Positions 45,756 through 54,921 of a stretch of 64,000 nt of DNA are shown in pieces. Location: assembly GCF_035989305.1 (NCBI RefSeq), contig NZ_CP108514.1, positions 620,001 to 684,000 of the forward strand, read 5' to 3'. The notes below the pieces were generated by a model. The model had not been told where the DNA came from and ran no database searches. It saw nothing but the letters and a program-made list of their open reading frames with translations. The DNA comes from Streptomyces sp. NBC_01233. GTDB lineage: Bacteria; Actinomycetota; Actinomycetes; Streptomycetales; Streptomycetaceae. Position 1 is the first letter of the stretch, and each line of letters begins with the position of its first letter. Position numbers and translations under genes: made by a program.

Positions 45756-47345
45756 GTGACCCTCCCCACGTCCTCATCCCGCACCCCCCGCAGCCGTACC
45801 CGAGCGCTGCGCGCCGCCGCCGTCGTCGCCTCGGCGGCGATGGTCGCGATCTCCGTCCAGAGCGGCTCCGCCAACGCCTCGGCGGAGCGCGAGGCGGGAG
45901 CCACCGCGCTCGCCCTCACCGCCGACGCGCGCGTCCAGGCGATCACCGCGGCCCAGAACACGGCGGCCGACACCGCGCGGGCCATCGGCCTCGCCGACGA
46001 CGAGCGCCTCGTGGCCCGCGATGTGATCAAGGACGCCGACGGCACGGTGCACACCCGCTACGAGCGCACCTACGCCGGACTGCCGGTCCTCGGCGGAGAT
46101 CTGGTGGTCCACCAGAAGAAGGACGGCAGCCGCAAGACCACCAAGGGCGTCGAGGCCCGAATAGCCCCGGCCACCGCCCGCTCCTCCCTCAAGGCCGCGC
46201 CCGCCGGTGCCCGCCAGGTCGTGTGGGCCGCGAGCGGCAAGCCGGTCTTCGCCTACGAGGCCGTCGTCACCGGCACCCAGCACGACGGAACCCCCAGCGA
46301 GCGCCACGTGATCACGGACGCCGCCACCGGCGCCGAGCTGTACTCCTACGAGGCCATCGACACCGGCACCGGCACGAGCCAGTACTCCGGCTCCGTCACG
46401 CTGGACACCACGCAGAGCGGGGCGTCCTACAGCCTGACCGACGGCGTCCGCGGCGGCCACAAGACCTACGACCTGAACGGCGGCACCACCGGCACCGGAA
46501 GCCTGTTCACCGACGCCGACGACAAGTGGGGCGACGGACTGCCGTCGAACCGCCAGACGGCCGCGGCCGATGCCCACTACGGCGCTGCGGTGACCTGGGA
46601 CTTCTACAAGTCCGAATTCGGCCGCAACGGCATCGCCGGGGACGGCAAGGCCGCCTACTCCCGCGTCCACTACGGCAACGCCTACGTCAACGCCTTCTGG
46701 TCCGACGCCTGCTTCTGCATGACCTACGGCGACGGCGCCGCCAACCAGAAGCCGCTCACCTCCCTGGACGTCGCCGGCCACGAGATGAGCCACGGCCTGA
46801 CCGCCGCCACGGCCAAGCTGAACTACAGCCGCGAGTCGGGCGGCCTCAACGAGGCCACCAGCGACATCTTCGGCACGTCGGTGGAGTTCTTCGCGAACAA
46901 CCCGGCCGACGTCGGCGACTACCTCATCGGCGAGAAGATCGACATCCGCGGCAACGGTACGCCGCTGCGCTACATGGACAAGCCCAGCAAGGACGGCGCC
47001 TCGGCCGACTACTGGTCCAAGACCGTGGGCCGGCTCGACGTGCACAACTCCTCGGGCGTGGCCAACCACTTCTTCTACCTGCTCTCCGAGGGCAGCGGCG
47101 CGAAGACGGTCAACGGGGTCTCGTACAACTCGCCCACCTACGACGGTTCGACGGTGACCGGGATCGGCCGGACCAAGGCCTACAAGATCTGGTACAAGGC
47201 GCTCTCGACCTACATGACGTCGACCACCAACTACGCGGGAGCACGCACCGCGACCCTGCAGGCGACGGCCGACCTGTACGGATCGACCAGCGTGGAATAC
47301 CAGCAGGTGGCGGCCGCCTGGAAGGCCGTCAACGTCAACGGCTGA
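45756..47345 (+). CDS. Secreted M4-family (thermolysin-like) metalloprotease
   Basis: A 529-residue preproprotease. GTG 45756 has a GAAGGAG site. A signal peptide runs to about residue 45, followed by an FTP/PepSY propeptide (about 60-210). The mature enzyme has zinc ligands His342 and His346 in HEMSH with Glu343 as base, third ligand Glu366 in GGLNEATSD, and His430 in LDVHNSSGVANHFF. It degrades protein outside the cell. The P-domain seen in some homologues is absent. It lies just downstream of a dead M36 gene. Confidence 0.95.
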   Translation: MTLPTSSSRTPRSRTRALRAAAVVASAAMVAISVQSGSANASAEREAGATALALTADARVQAITAAQNTAADTARAIGLADDERLVARDVIKDADGTVHTRYERTYAGLPVLGGDLVVHQKKDGSRKTTKGVEARIAPATARSSLKAAPAGARQVVWAASGKPVFAYEAVVTGTQHDGTPSERHVITDAATGAELYSYEAIDTGTGTSQYSGSVTLDTTQSGASYSLTDGVRGGHKTYDLNGGTTGTGSLFTDADDKWGDGLPSNRQTAAADAHYGAAVTWDFYKSEFGRNGIAGDGKAAYSRVHYGNAYVNAFWSDACFCMTYGDGAANQKPLTSLDVAGHEMSHGLTAATAKLNYSRESGGLNEATSDIFGTSVEFFANNPADVGDYLIGEKIDIRGNGTPLRYMDKPSKDGASADYWSKTVGRLDVHNSSGVANHFFYLLSEGSGAKTVNGVSYNSPTYDGSTVTGIGRTKAYKIWYKALSTYMTSTTNYAGARTATLQATADLYGSTSVEYQQVAAAWKAVNVNG

Positions 47346-47368
47346 GCCGGCTCCTGAGCGGTACCTCG

Positions 47369-47396
47369 CCCCGGCGGGCCTGCGGGCCCGCCGGGG
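47369..47396. terminator. Hairpin terminator
   Basis: A perfect 12-bp GC stem (47369-47380 with 47385-47396) with TGCG loop, 24 bp after the M4 protease stop. Downstream are several CTTCCG repeats. The rest of 47397-47700 has no gene I can support. Confidence 0.85.
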
Positions 47397-47700
47397 CTTC
47401 CGCCGCTTCCGGGGCTTCCGCGACTTCCGCGGCTTCCGGCGGACTGCGGGAAGCGGGAAGCCGAAGCGGGAACGCCCGGCGGTCCGCCCGATCGCAGCCA
47501 CCGGGGAGATTCCGCGGATTCTGCACGGTGAAAGCCGTTTCCCCCGGCGCAGGTACGCGCGCCCGCCGGGGCGGGCGGCCCTGCGGGCTGTAGGACCGCC
47601 GGTCCCGAGAGGCGATGGGGGTAGCCCCGCGAGGCTCGTCCGCCAGAGGTCCCACGGCGCCGGGCCGACGGCCGGAATGAGCGGAGCGGGCCCGTGCTCC

Positions 47701-47982
47701 CTATGGTGGAAGGGGAGCACGGGCCCACCCATTGGTCATTCCGCGGAGCGGTCCCGAAGGCTGGTCGTCGTCCTCGTCCTCGGGGCCGGATTCCCTGGCG
47801 AACCAGAGATCGAGGGTGTACTGCTCGGCAGCGGGGCACTGCTGCCATGATGCGCCGATCCGGTCCGGGGTCCACTGTTCCCCGGCGGCCCGCTGGAGGG
47901 ACGCGTTGTAGTAGGCGGCGGCCGCGTCGCGTCCGGTCCAAGAGGCGTGGCCTTCGTAGGCTCCGGGGCGGGGCAGGTTCAT
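47701..47982 (-). CDS. Conserved hypothetical protein, probably missing its N-terminus
   Basis: 93 residues from ATG 47982 (MNLPRPGAYEGHASWTGRDA). The frame upstream is open and protein-like (DGTIAVSLESEIGLLVVNQLTYGPAGE) to about 48090 but has no start. ATG 48099 (MPLIAGSPRQQ) lies in another frame. A one-base frameshift near 48070 would restore a protein of about 130 residues. The C-terminus is Asp/Glu-rich. No family recognised. Confidence 0.5.
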   Translation of the reverse strand: MNLPRPGAYEGHASWTGRDAAAAYYNASLQRAAGEQWTPDRIGASWQQCPAAEQYTLDLWFARESGPEDEDDDQPSGPLRGMTNGWARAPLPP

Positions 47983-48337
47983 TTCGCCTGCCGGTCCGTA
48001 GGTGAGCTGGTTGACGACGAGCAGTCCGATCTCGGATTCCAGGGATACCGCGATCGTGCCGTCGGCTGCTGCCGGGGGCTGCCTGCGATGAGCGGCATGG
48101 CCGGTCTCCGTCGTTGCTCAGGGAGTGATCTTCACGTAGAACGCGTCTCCGTCGAGGAGGCGGCTCAGGACGCGTCCCGCAACTCCTACGCGGCCGACCT
48201 CTCCCGCCGCGAGGGCTGGTGACTCCCCAAGTTCCCATAGCCGGGCCTGCCCCGACGGTGAGGTGTCCCGGGCGTGGACCGCCCGGGAGGCTGGTCCAGC
48301 GGAACAGGCAGGCCGGGTCAGACCACCTGATGTCGCG

Positions 48338-49078
48338 TCAGCCCGTGACCCCGGGCACGACCAGGCCGGTTTCGTACGCGATCACCACCGCGTGGGTCCG
48401 GTTCTGCGCGCCGAGTTTGGTCAGCACGTTCCCGACGTGCGTCTTCACCGTCTCCAGGCTCACCCTGCACGACTCCGCGATGTCCGGGTTGGACCGGCCG
48501 GTGGCCATCAGGCGCAGCACCTCCTCCTCCCGGCCCGTCAGCGACGCCTGCGGCAGCGCTTCGGCGGATCCCAGTGGGCGGGCGGTGACCATCTGGCGCA
48601 GGGCCGCCGGGAAGAGGATCGCCTCGCCCGCCGCGACCACCCGCACCGCCTCCGCGATCCTGGGGACGGGGAGCCGCTTGAGCACGAAGCCGCTGGCCCC
48701 GGCGCTGAGTGCGGCGGTGACGTAGTCGTCGTTCTCGAAGGTGGTGATCACCACGACTCTCGGCGGGTCGGCCGACCCGGCGAGGAGCTGCCGGGTGGCC
48801 TCTATACCGTTGCGGCGCGGCATCCGTACGTCCATCAGGACCACGTCCGGCCGCAACTGCCGTGCCTGCTCCACTGCTTCGATGCCGTCGACGGCCTCCC
48901 CGACGACGGCGATCCCGGGCTGCATTCCGAGCAGCGTGCGCAGACCGCTGCGGGTCACCTCGTCGTCGTCCGCGATCAGGAGGGTGGTGCGGCCGGAGGC
49001 GCCGGCGGTGTCAGTTATGACGGCTGCGCTCGCGTGGGGGCCGGTCGCGACCGCTGCGCTCGCTTGTGAGCCGATCAT
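48338..49078 (-). CDS. NarL/FixJ-family response regulator
   Basis: A 246-residue response regulator. Its receiver domain covers about residues 30-150, with phospho-acceptor Asp in VVLMDVRMPRRNG, Thr in VVITTFE and Lys in FVLKRL. The C-terminal LuxR HTH contains LTGREEEVLRLMA and VSLETVKTHVGNVLTKL. The first ~28 residues are a low-complexity extension; an inner start is possible. Overlaps the kinase gene by four bases. Confidence 0.93.
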   Translation of the reverse strand: MIGSQASAAVATGPHASAAVITDTAGASGRTTLLIADDDEVTRSGLRTLLGMQPGIAVVGEAVDGIEAVEQARQLRPDVVLMDVRMPRRNGIEATRQLLAGSADPPRVVVITTFENDDYVTAALSAGASGFVLKRLPVPRIAEAVRVVAAGEAILFPAALRQMVTARPLGSAEALPQASLTGREEEVLRLMATGRSNPDIAESCRVSLETVKTHVGNVLTKLGAQNRTHAVVIAYETGLVVPGVTG

Positions 49079-50349
49079 GCGGGCAAGCGTACCGGCAGCC
49101 GGACCGCGAGCCGCCAGTGCTCCGGTCCGTCCGGACCGGCCTCGATTTCGCCGTGCAGGAGCCGCACGCGCTCAAAGAGGCCGGGCAGGCCGTGCCCGGA
49201 CGTCGGGAAGGCCCCCGGGCTCATTGCGCTCCCGGCTCCGGTCCGGTTGACCACCTCGAGCTCCAATGAGTCCGGCGTGGCCGCCACCTTGACCCGGATC
49301 GGACCGCCCGCTCCGTGCTGCAGCGCGTTCGTCAGCCCTTCCTGCAGGATCCGGTACGCCGCCCGGGAGAGCGTCCCCTGCACCTGCGCATAGTCGCCCG
49401 ACAGCTCCGGCTCCACCACCGCGCCCGCGTGCCGCAGCCGGTCGAGCAGCCCGGGCAGGTCGGCCAGATTGCGGGCCGGCGCCGTCCCCGCTTTCTCCTC
49501 GCGCAGCATGCCCAGCACATAGTCCAGGTCCTCAAGGGCGGCCCGGGTCGACTCCTCGATGCTGCGCAGGGCGGCCCGCGCCGCCACCGGGTCGGCACAG
49601 AGCATCTCGCCCGCCACCGCAGCCTGGATCGTGGCGGCCGTCAGCGTGTGCCCGATCGAGTCGTGCAACTCGTGGGCCAGCCGGTTGCGTTCGGCCAGTA
49701 CCCGCTCCCGCTCGACCGCCAGCGCGAGCCGCTCGGCCGGCGACGGACCCAGCAGCCTGGGCGCCAGCCACCGCAGGGCGTACGTCACCGCCAGACAAAG
49801 AGCCGCCGCCAGCAGCAGGCAGCCGAGCGCCGCTGCCCAGCTCTGCCAGCCGCTCTCCGCGCGCAGCGACCAGCCGTTCACACTCACCCCGGCCTCGGCG
49901 CCGGCCCAACCGCCGGGAAGGAGCAAGCCCGCGACGAACAGCAGGACGCTCAGCTGCGCCCCCGCCCACCCCAGCACCACATGCGACAGCAGCCAGAGCG
50001 GGGTCCGCCAACGGTCGGCGCCCGATGCCGTGGAAGCAGCCGCCCCCTCACCGGGCGGGCCCGCACGCCGACGCTCGCCCACGGGATCCGGCAACGGCAC
50101 CCCCAGCATCCGCCGGGCGCAAGCGATCAGCACCCGCCGCATGGTACGAGCCAGCCCGATCACACCGATCAGTACGGACCAGACCAGCACGGTCAGAGCG
50201 AACTGCACCCCCACGGAAGCGGATGGCCACGCCACCGCCGGTAGTGCTGCGAAAGGCAGCAATGGAAGGCTCGCCAAGGCGCCGCAATAGGCGAATAGCG
50301 CACCCGAATACGTGGAGCCGCGCAGCAGCGGCCGGATTCCTCTGAACAT
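49075..50349 (-). CDS. DesK-type sensor histidine kinase
   Basis: A 424-residue kinase; ATG 50349 gives MFRGIRPLLRG. Four to six hydrophobic segments in the N-terminal ~210 residues form the sensor. The HisKA_3 phospho-acceptor is in NRLAHELHDSIGHTL, with N-box-like LQEGLTNALQHG and G-box GHGLPGLFERV. The product phosphorylates the downstream response regulator; genes overlap by four bases. The signal is unknown. In this type an envelope or membrane cue is common. Confidence 0.93.
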   Translation of the reverse strand: MFRGIRPLLRGSTYSGALFAYCGALASLPLLPFAALPAVAWPSASVGVQFALTVLVWSVLIGVIGLARTMRRVLIACARRMLGVPLPDPVGERRRAGPPGEGAAASTASGADRWRTPLWLLSHVVLGWAGAQLSVLLFVAGLLLPGGWAGAEAGVSVNGWSLRAESGWQSWAAALGCLLLAAALCLAVTYALRWLAPRLLGPSPAERLALAVERERVLAERNRLAHELHDSIGHTLTAATIQAAVAGEMLCADPVAARAALRSIEESTRAALEDLDYVLGMLREEKAGTAPARNLADLPGLLDRLRHAGAVVEPELSGDYAQVQGTLSRAAYRILQEGLTNALQHGAGGPIRVKVAATPDSLELEVVNRTGAGSAMSPGAFPTSGHGLPGLFERVRLLHGEIEAGPDGPEHWRLAVRLPVRLPA

Positions 50350-50492
50350 GGCCAGGCAAGTATGACCGGACGGCCCACCGGCGGCCTCCCCCGATCGGGG
50401 GAGAGAACTCTCCCGCCTTCCCGCGATGTGTCCGTGGGCTCCCGAAACCAGAATCGGGGTCTCACCAGTTGACGGGACGGAAGGACGGGCTG

Positions 50493-50915
50493 ATGAACGC
50501 TCAGGGAATCGAGACGCCGCCGAACCACACGGTGTCCGCCCAGGACCAGGCCGTACGGACTCGGACGGCAACGAACGGAGTGGCACCGGGCCTGACAGCA
50601 CCGAAGAACAGCCTGGCCACGGCCGCCATGACACTGGGCATCATCGGCCTGTGCACCTCGGTCGTCTTCATCGGCGGCCCGCTCGCCGTGATCGGCCTGA
50701 TCCTGGGCATCGCCGCGCTGATGGCGGCCAAGCGGACCGGTGCGGGCCGGGGCAAGGCCGTCACCGCCGTGGTGACGTCGTTCGTCGCAATCGCCGTGTC
50801 CGGGCTGGTCGCCGTCTTCATGGTCTGGTACGCGAACAAGACGCAGGAGTGCTACCAGCCCGACAGCTTCCACCAGTACACGCGGTGCGTCCGCGAGCAC
50901 CTGAACGGAAACTGA
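50493..50915 (+). CDS. DUF4190-like membrane protein
   Basis: A 140-residue protein. ATG 50493 has a GGAAGGACGGG site. A polar N-terminus of about 45 residues precedes two membrane helices with the family pattern LATAAMTLGIIGLCTSVVFIGG, ILGIAALMAAKRT and AVTSFVAIAVSGLVAVFMVWY. A short extracellular tail has two Cys. Divergent from the DesK-type kinase, so it may be its target. Confidence 0.8.
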   Translation: MNAQGIETPPNHTVSAQDQAVRTRTATNGVAPGLTAPKNSLATAAMTLGIIGLCTSVVFIGGPLAVIGLILGIAALMAAKRTGAGRGKAVTAVVTSFVAIAVSGLVAVFMVWYANKTQECYQPDSFHQYTRCVREHLNGN

Positions 50916-50981
50916 ACGGCCTTGCCTCTCCCTCACCGGTGAACCGGCCGCCCACTCTCCTCGACAAGGACGAGCACCATC

Positions 50982-52226
50982 GTGCGAAGCAGAAACACCC
51001 GCAAGGCTCCCCTACTCGCCGCCAGCCTCGCGGCGGCCACCCTTTCGGCGCTGACGCCCGCAACGGCGTTGGCCGCGTCCACGGCATCCGATGCCTCCAC
51101 CGCCAAGGACCCCCTGCGGCAGTACACGCAGCAGAAGCTCCAGTGGAAACGCTGCGACGCGAAGGGCCCCGACACCTTCCAGTGCGCGACGCTCAAGGTG
51201 CCACTGGACTACAGCGACCCCGGCGGCAAGACGATCGGCCTCGCGATATCCCGGCTGAAGGCGGGCAGCGCGAAGGCACGTCACGGCGTTCTGCTGCTCA
51301 ACCCGGGCGGCCCCGGCGCACCGGGACTGCAGCTGCCTGCCGACCCGCTCATGAAGTTCCCCGCGGAAGTGAAGCGGCGGTACGACCTCGTCGGCTTCGA
51401 CCCAAGGGGCGCCGGGCAGAGCTCTCCCGTCAGCTGCGGGCTGACCGCCGAGGAGCAGGCCGACCAGCCGTACAAGGCGGAGACCTTCACGAAGGACGTG
51501 GACCGGGCCCGTACCGTCGCCGAGAAGTGCCGGGCCAGGGCCGGTGACAAGCTGCCGCACCTCACCACCCGCAACAGCGCCCGTGACATGGACGTCATCC
51601 GCGCCGCGCTGGGCGAGGAGACGATCTCCTACCTGGGGATCTCCTACGGCACCTACCTCGGCGCTGTCTACATGCAGCTGTTCCCCCAGCGGGCCGACCG
51701 AATCGTGCTGGACAGCGCAACCAACCCAACCCGGATCTACAGGGGAATGTTCCAGGACATGGCGAAGGCGGCCGAGCAGGCTTTCACGCGCTGGACCGCA
51801 TGGACGGCCCGTCGGCACACGACCTACGGACTGGGCGACACTCCGGCCAAGGTCCGCAAGACCTACTGGGACCTGATCGCGCGGGCGAACCGCAAGCCCG
51901 TCCTTTTCGAGGGACAGACCCTCACCGGCGACGGCATCCGTGCAGACAACCGCACGTTCTTCCACGTCCAGAAGGCCGCCGAACGGATCACCGGACTGAA
52001 GAAGGGGATGCTCACCGTCGCCGGCGGCGAGGGACACGGCGTCCTCTACGCGCCGGACAGCAGTCCCTGCGCGGACAAGGCCGTCACGGTCTACCTGACC
52101 ACGGGCAGGCTCCCCGCCAAGGACCTGACCTGCCAGGCTACGGCCGGGCAGAAGGAGCAACCCCGCACGTTTCCCGTCCCCACACCTCCGAGCCGGCCGG
52201 GAACGCACGACCGTCTCTGGCCCTGA
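50982..52226 (+). CDS. Secreted S33-type (TAP-like) alpha/beta hydrolase, internally shortened
   Basis: A 414-residue exported hydrolase resembling Streptomyces tripeptidyl aminopeptidases (usually about 500-540). The signal peptide ends near TALAA. The oxyanion loop LLLNPGGPGAPG and nucleophile Ser in YLGISYGTYLGAVY are intact. After FFHVQKAAE, however, the sequence goes directly to RITGLKKGMLTVAGGEGHGVL. This skips about 100 residues that normally carry the catalytic Asp (the family's QGDxDPxTP-like motif). The His (GEGHGVL) remains. In-frame deletion makes it look complete, but it is probably inactive. Confidence 0.8.
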   Translation: MRSRNTRKAPLLAASLAAATLSALTPATALAASTASDASTAKDPLRQYTQQKLQWKRCDAKGPDTFQCATLKVPLDYSDPGGKTIGLAISRLKAGSAKARHGVLLLNPGGPGAPGLQLPADPLMKFPAEVKRRYDLVGFDPRGAGQSSPVSCGLTAEEQADQPYKAETFTKDVDRARTVAEKCRARAGDKLPHLTTRNSARDMDVIRAALGEETISYLGISYGTYLGAVYMQLFPQRADRIVLDSATNPTRIYRGMFQDMAKAAEQAFTRWTAWTARRHTTYGLGDTPAKVRKTYWDLIARANRKPVLFEGQTLTGDGIRADNRTFFHVQKAAERITGLKKGMLTVAGGEGHGVLYAPDSSPCADKAVTVYLTTGRLPAKDLTCQATAGQKEQPRTFPVPTPPSRPGTHDRLWP

Positions 52227-52785
52227 GCGGTCCCGGGCGCGGCTGCGTCCACGGACGTGGTGTACGGATTCGTTGACGAGGCCGCCGGTGGTGGTCACTC
52301 GCTCGGCTCAGTGGTCAAGGGCGGGTGACGGGCCGGGTTCGGAGGTTCCGTGATCGCGGCCGCCACCGTCGGCGGGCTCCGCCGACTCTCTCCTTGCCAC
52401 TGGGGATCCACTGCTCAACCTGAAAGCTCTCACTCGTGGTCGGGACCATCGGAGGCGCCCGACAGCGCATCGAGGAGATCAGGAACTCCGCAAGTCCCCA
52501 TAGCGGACCTACCGATATCGACAGGTGCTGCCGCTGTCCGAGGCGAGGGCTCCCGACGACACCCGACCGCGTGAGGCGATCGAGCACGCGCCGCCGCAAG
52601 TGCGCGCGCTCATGCGGCCGATGCCGGCCTGCGAGCCCGGTCGCAGCCGACTGGCCTTGCTGCGCCACCAGTTGGACTCCGCCTTGCGCCGCTGACCCGT
52701 CAGGTGCGCCCGCTCCGGTGAGCAGTGACTCACGGATAATGACGACCAGCCGAACTGGCGGCTCGTGTCGACTGGGGGAAGAGCC
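52227..52785. other. 559-bp stretch without a convincing gene
   Basis: Two short forward segments look protein-like but lie in different frames: VGTIGGARQRIEEIRNSA (about 52440-52495) and SEARAPDD then HAPPQVRALMRPMPACEPGR (about 52535-52650). They may be remains of one decayed small gene. No terminator of note. Confidence 0.4.
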
Positions 52786-53379
52786 ATGCGCATAGGTGTC
52801 TATCTCGCACATCCGCGGTCAGGAAGCTTCAATCACGCACTGTTCGACGCGGTGGTGGAGGAGCTGCGCGGGCGGGGCTGTCAGGTGGTGGCGCACGACC
52901 TGTGCGCCGAAGGGTTCGCGCCGGTGCTCTCCGCCGAGGAGACGGGGACGGTCCAGTCGGCGTCACGGGCCCACGATGCGCAGGTGGAGCTCCACCGGGC
53001 CGAGGTGGCGACGCTCGACGCCATGGTGTTCGTCCACCCGAACTGGTGGGGCATGCCGCCCGCCGTCCTCGCCGGCTGGGTGCAGCGCGTACTCGCGCCC
53101 GGCGTCGCCTACAAACTGGGCACCGCGGAGGGCGAGCCCGCGGGACTCCTGAAGGCCGGCAAGGCGCTCGTACTGAACACCTCCGACACTCCCGCCGATC
53201 GCGAGAAGACCGAGTTCGGCGATCCGCTGCACAGCATCTGGTCGGCATGCGTCCTGCCGTACGTGGGGGTTGCCGAGGTGCGCCGGATCGTCTTCCGCAC
53301 CGTCACCGACTCGGACGAAGAGCAACGCGCGGCGTGGCTCGACGAGGCACGCGGGGAGGCCGCCGCGCTGCTGACCTGA
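52786..53379 (+). CDS. NAD(P)H-dependent flavin oxidoreductase (NQO1/MdaB-like)
   Basis: A 197-residue flavodoxin-like reductase. ATG 52786 has GGGGGAAG. N-terminal HPRSGSFNHALFDAV binds FMN/FAD phosphate; VFVHPNWWGMPPAVLAGWVQRVL is the characteristic quinone-reductase loop. It reduces quinones or flavins. A 273-bp gap separates it from the LuxC/E-like operon on the same strand, so co-regulation is possible but not shown. Confidence 0.88.
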   Translation: MRIGVYLAHPRSGSFNHALFDAVVEELRGRGCQVVAHDLCAEGFAPVLSAEETGTVQSASRAHDAQVELHRAEVATLDAMVFVHPNWWGMPPAVLAGWVQRVLAPGVAYKLGTAEGEPAGLLKAGKALVLNTSDTPADREKTEFGDPLHSIWSACVLPYVGVAEVRRIVFRTVTDSDEEQRAAWLDEARGEAAALLT

Positions 53380-53652
53380 TCCGCGGCGATTCGCCGCAGG
53401 CCCTCCTGACGGGCCGGGAGGAGAAGATATTGACGGATGCAGCCACGCTGGCCGGAAAACCTCGGCCAATTTGGTGACAAGCACACTGATGTTTCATCAT
53501 TGTGACAGCACGTCAGCTCTTGGCGTGCGTCGAGGAGCCGGGGGCGCCGGGGGGGTCCCCCGTTCACACCGGTCGAAGCCGCGGGCGAGTTCTTGCTCTC
53601 GCCGTGCGCCGCCGGGGCTCCCGTCCCGTTTCCGTCACCAAGGCAAAGGCCC

Positions 53653-54921
53653 ATGTCCGCCCAGCAACTCTCGGACCTCATACGTTTCGCCCGTCACAAC
53701 TCACCCTTCTACCGGGACCTTTACGCGTCCCTGCCGCCGCACGCCGACCGCCTCACCGACCTGCCGGTGGTCGACCAGCAGGAGTTCTGGGCGGCCAACA
53801 CCCTTCACGACAGCCGTGTGCTGACCGGCCCGCTCAGCGAGGCCACGGTCTACAAGACCGGCGGCACCACCGGGTCCCCCAAGTTCTCCGTCTACACCCG
53901 CGACGAGTGGCGCACCTTCGTCACCTCCTTCGGCCAGGGCCTGGTGGACGCGGGTCTGCGCCCGGGGCACCGCGTCGCGGACCTCTTCTACGCCGGGGAG
54001 CTGTACGCCAGCTTCCTGTTCGTCCTCGACTCGCTCGCCCACGCGCCCGTGGACAACGTCCGACTGCCGATCGGCGGCGGCGCGGCGCTGGAGACGACGA
54101 TCCCCACGCTGCGCGATCTCGCCGCGCAGGTGCTGGCCGGCACGCCCACCACCCTGTGCCGGCTCGCCGAACAGGTCGTCTCCACGGGTGCCCGGCTCGA
54201 CTCCGTCGAGCTGCTGCTCTTCGGCGGCGAGGCGCTCTTCGACGACCAGCGGCGCCTGCTGGCCACCGCGTTCCCCCGTGCCGAGGCCCGTTCCGTCGGA
54301 TACGCCAGCGTCGACGCCGGCCTCCTCGGCCGCCCCGTCCCCGGCACCGACGCCCGGGTGCACCGCGCCTTCACCCCGTACTCGGTCGTCGAGATCCTCG
54401 ACGACTCCACCGATGAGCCCGTCACCGAACCGGGGCGGCCCGGCCGCGTCGTCGTCACCAGCCTCTTCCGCCGGCTCATGCCGATCATCCGCTACCCCGC
54501 CGGTGACCGGGCCGAGTGGACCGGCACCGGGCCCGGGCACTTCCGGATCCTCGGCCGCGCCGAAGAAGGCGTACGGGTGGGACCCGTCTCCCTCTACACC
54601 CAGGACGCCCAGGACGCCGTGACCGCGGCGGACACCGCAGGGCAGGTGGTCGGCATGCAGCTCGTCGTCCGCCGCTGGGACGGCCGCGACGGGCTCGTCC
54701 TGCGGCTGGCGACGGCCCCCGGCGACCCCGACCACGGCCGGGAGCAGCTGGCCGGGGCCGTCGTCGCGGAGCTGGAGACCGTACGCCCGCTGTATCCGGA
54801 GAGCGTGCGCGCCGGGTTCGTGCACCCGCTCTCGGTGGAGTGGGCACGCCACCGCGACCTCGCCGTCAACCCGCGCTCGGGCAAGCTCGTCCGGGTCCTC
54901 GACGAGAGGCCGACCGCATGA
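53653..54921 (+). CDS. PaaK/CapK-like AMP-forming adenylating enzyme
   Basis: First gene of a coupled operon. 422 residues, of the phenylacetate-CoA ligase (PaaK/CapK) branch of the ANL superfamily. The ATP P-loop is TGGTTGSPK (69-77) with the Lys present, the adenine-binding stretch is LFGGEALF, and the C-terminal catalytic Lys is in NPRSGKLVRVL (K411). It would activate a carboxylic acid as the acyl-AMP and pass it to CoA or a protein thiol. Related to the domain fused to LuxC at 58569. Start ATG 53653 follows AAGGCAAAGG. The preceding 273 bp hold only a short dyad (TGATG TTT CATCA near 53487). Confidence 0.88.
   Translation: MSAQQLSDLIRFARHNSPFYRDLYASLPPHADRLTDLPVVDQQEFWAANTLHDSRVLTGPLSEATVYKTGGTTGSPKFSVYTRDEWRTFVTSFGQGLVDAGLRPGHRVADLFYAGELYASFLFVLDSLAHAPVDNVRLPIGGGAALETTIPTLRDLAAQVLAGTPTTLCRLAEQVVSTGARLDSVELLLFGGEALFDDQRRLLATAFPRAEARSVGYASVDAGLLGRPVPGTDARVHRAFTPYSVVEILDDSTDEPVTEPGRPGRVVVTSLFRRLMPIIRYPAGDRAEWTGTGPGHFRILGRAEEGVRVGPVSLYTQDAQDAVTAADTAGQVVGMQLVVRRWDGRDGLVLRLATAPGDPDHGREQLAGAVVAELETVRPLYPESVRAGFVHPLSVEWARHRDLAVNPRSGKLVRVLDERPTA

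Noticed and set aside
47335..47655. Reverse-strand open frame after the M4 protease
   Set aside because: Composed of terminator and CTTCCG-repeat sequence; low complexity and no start context.
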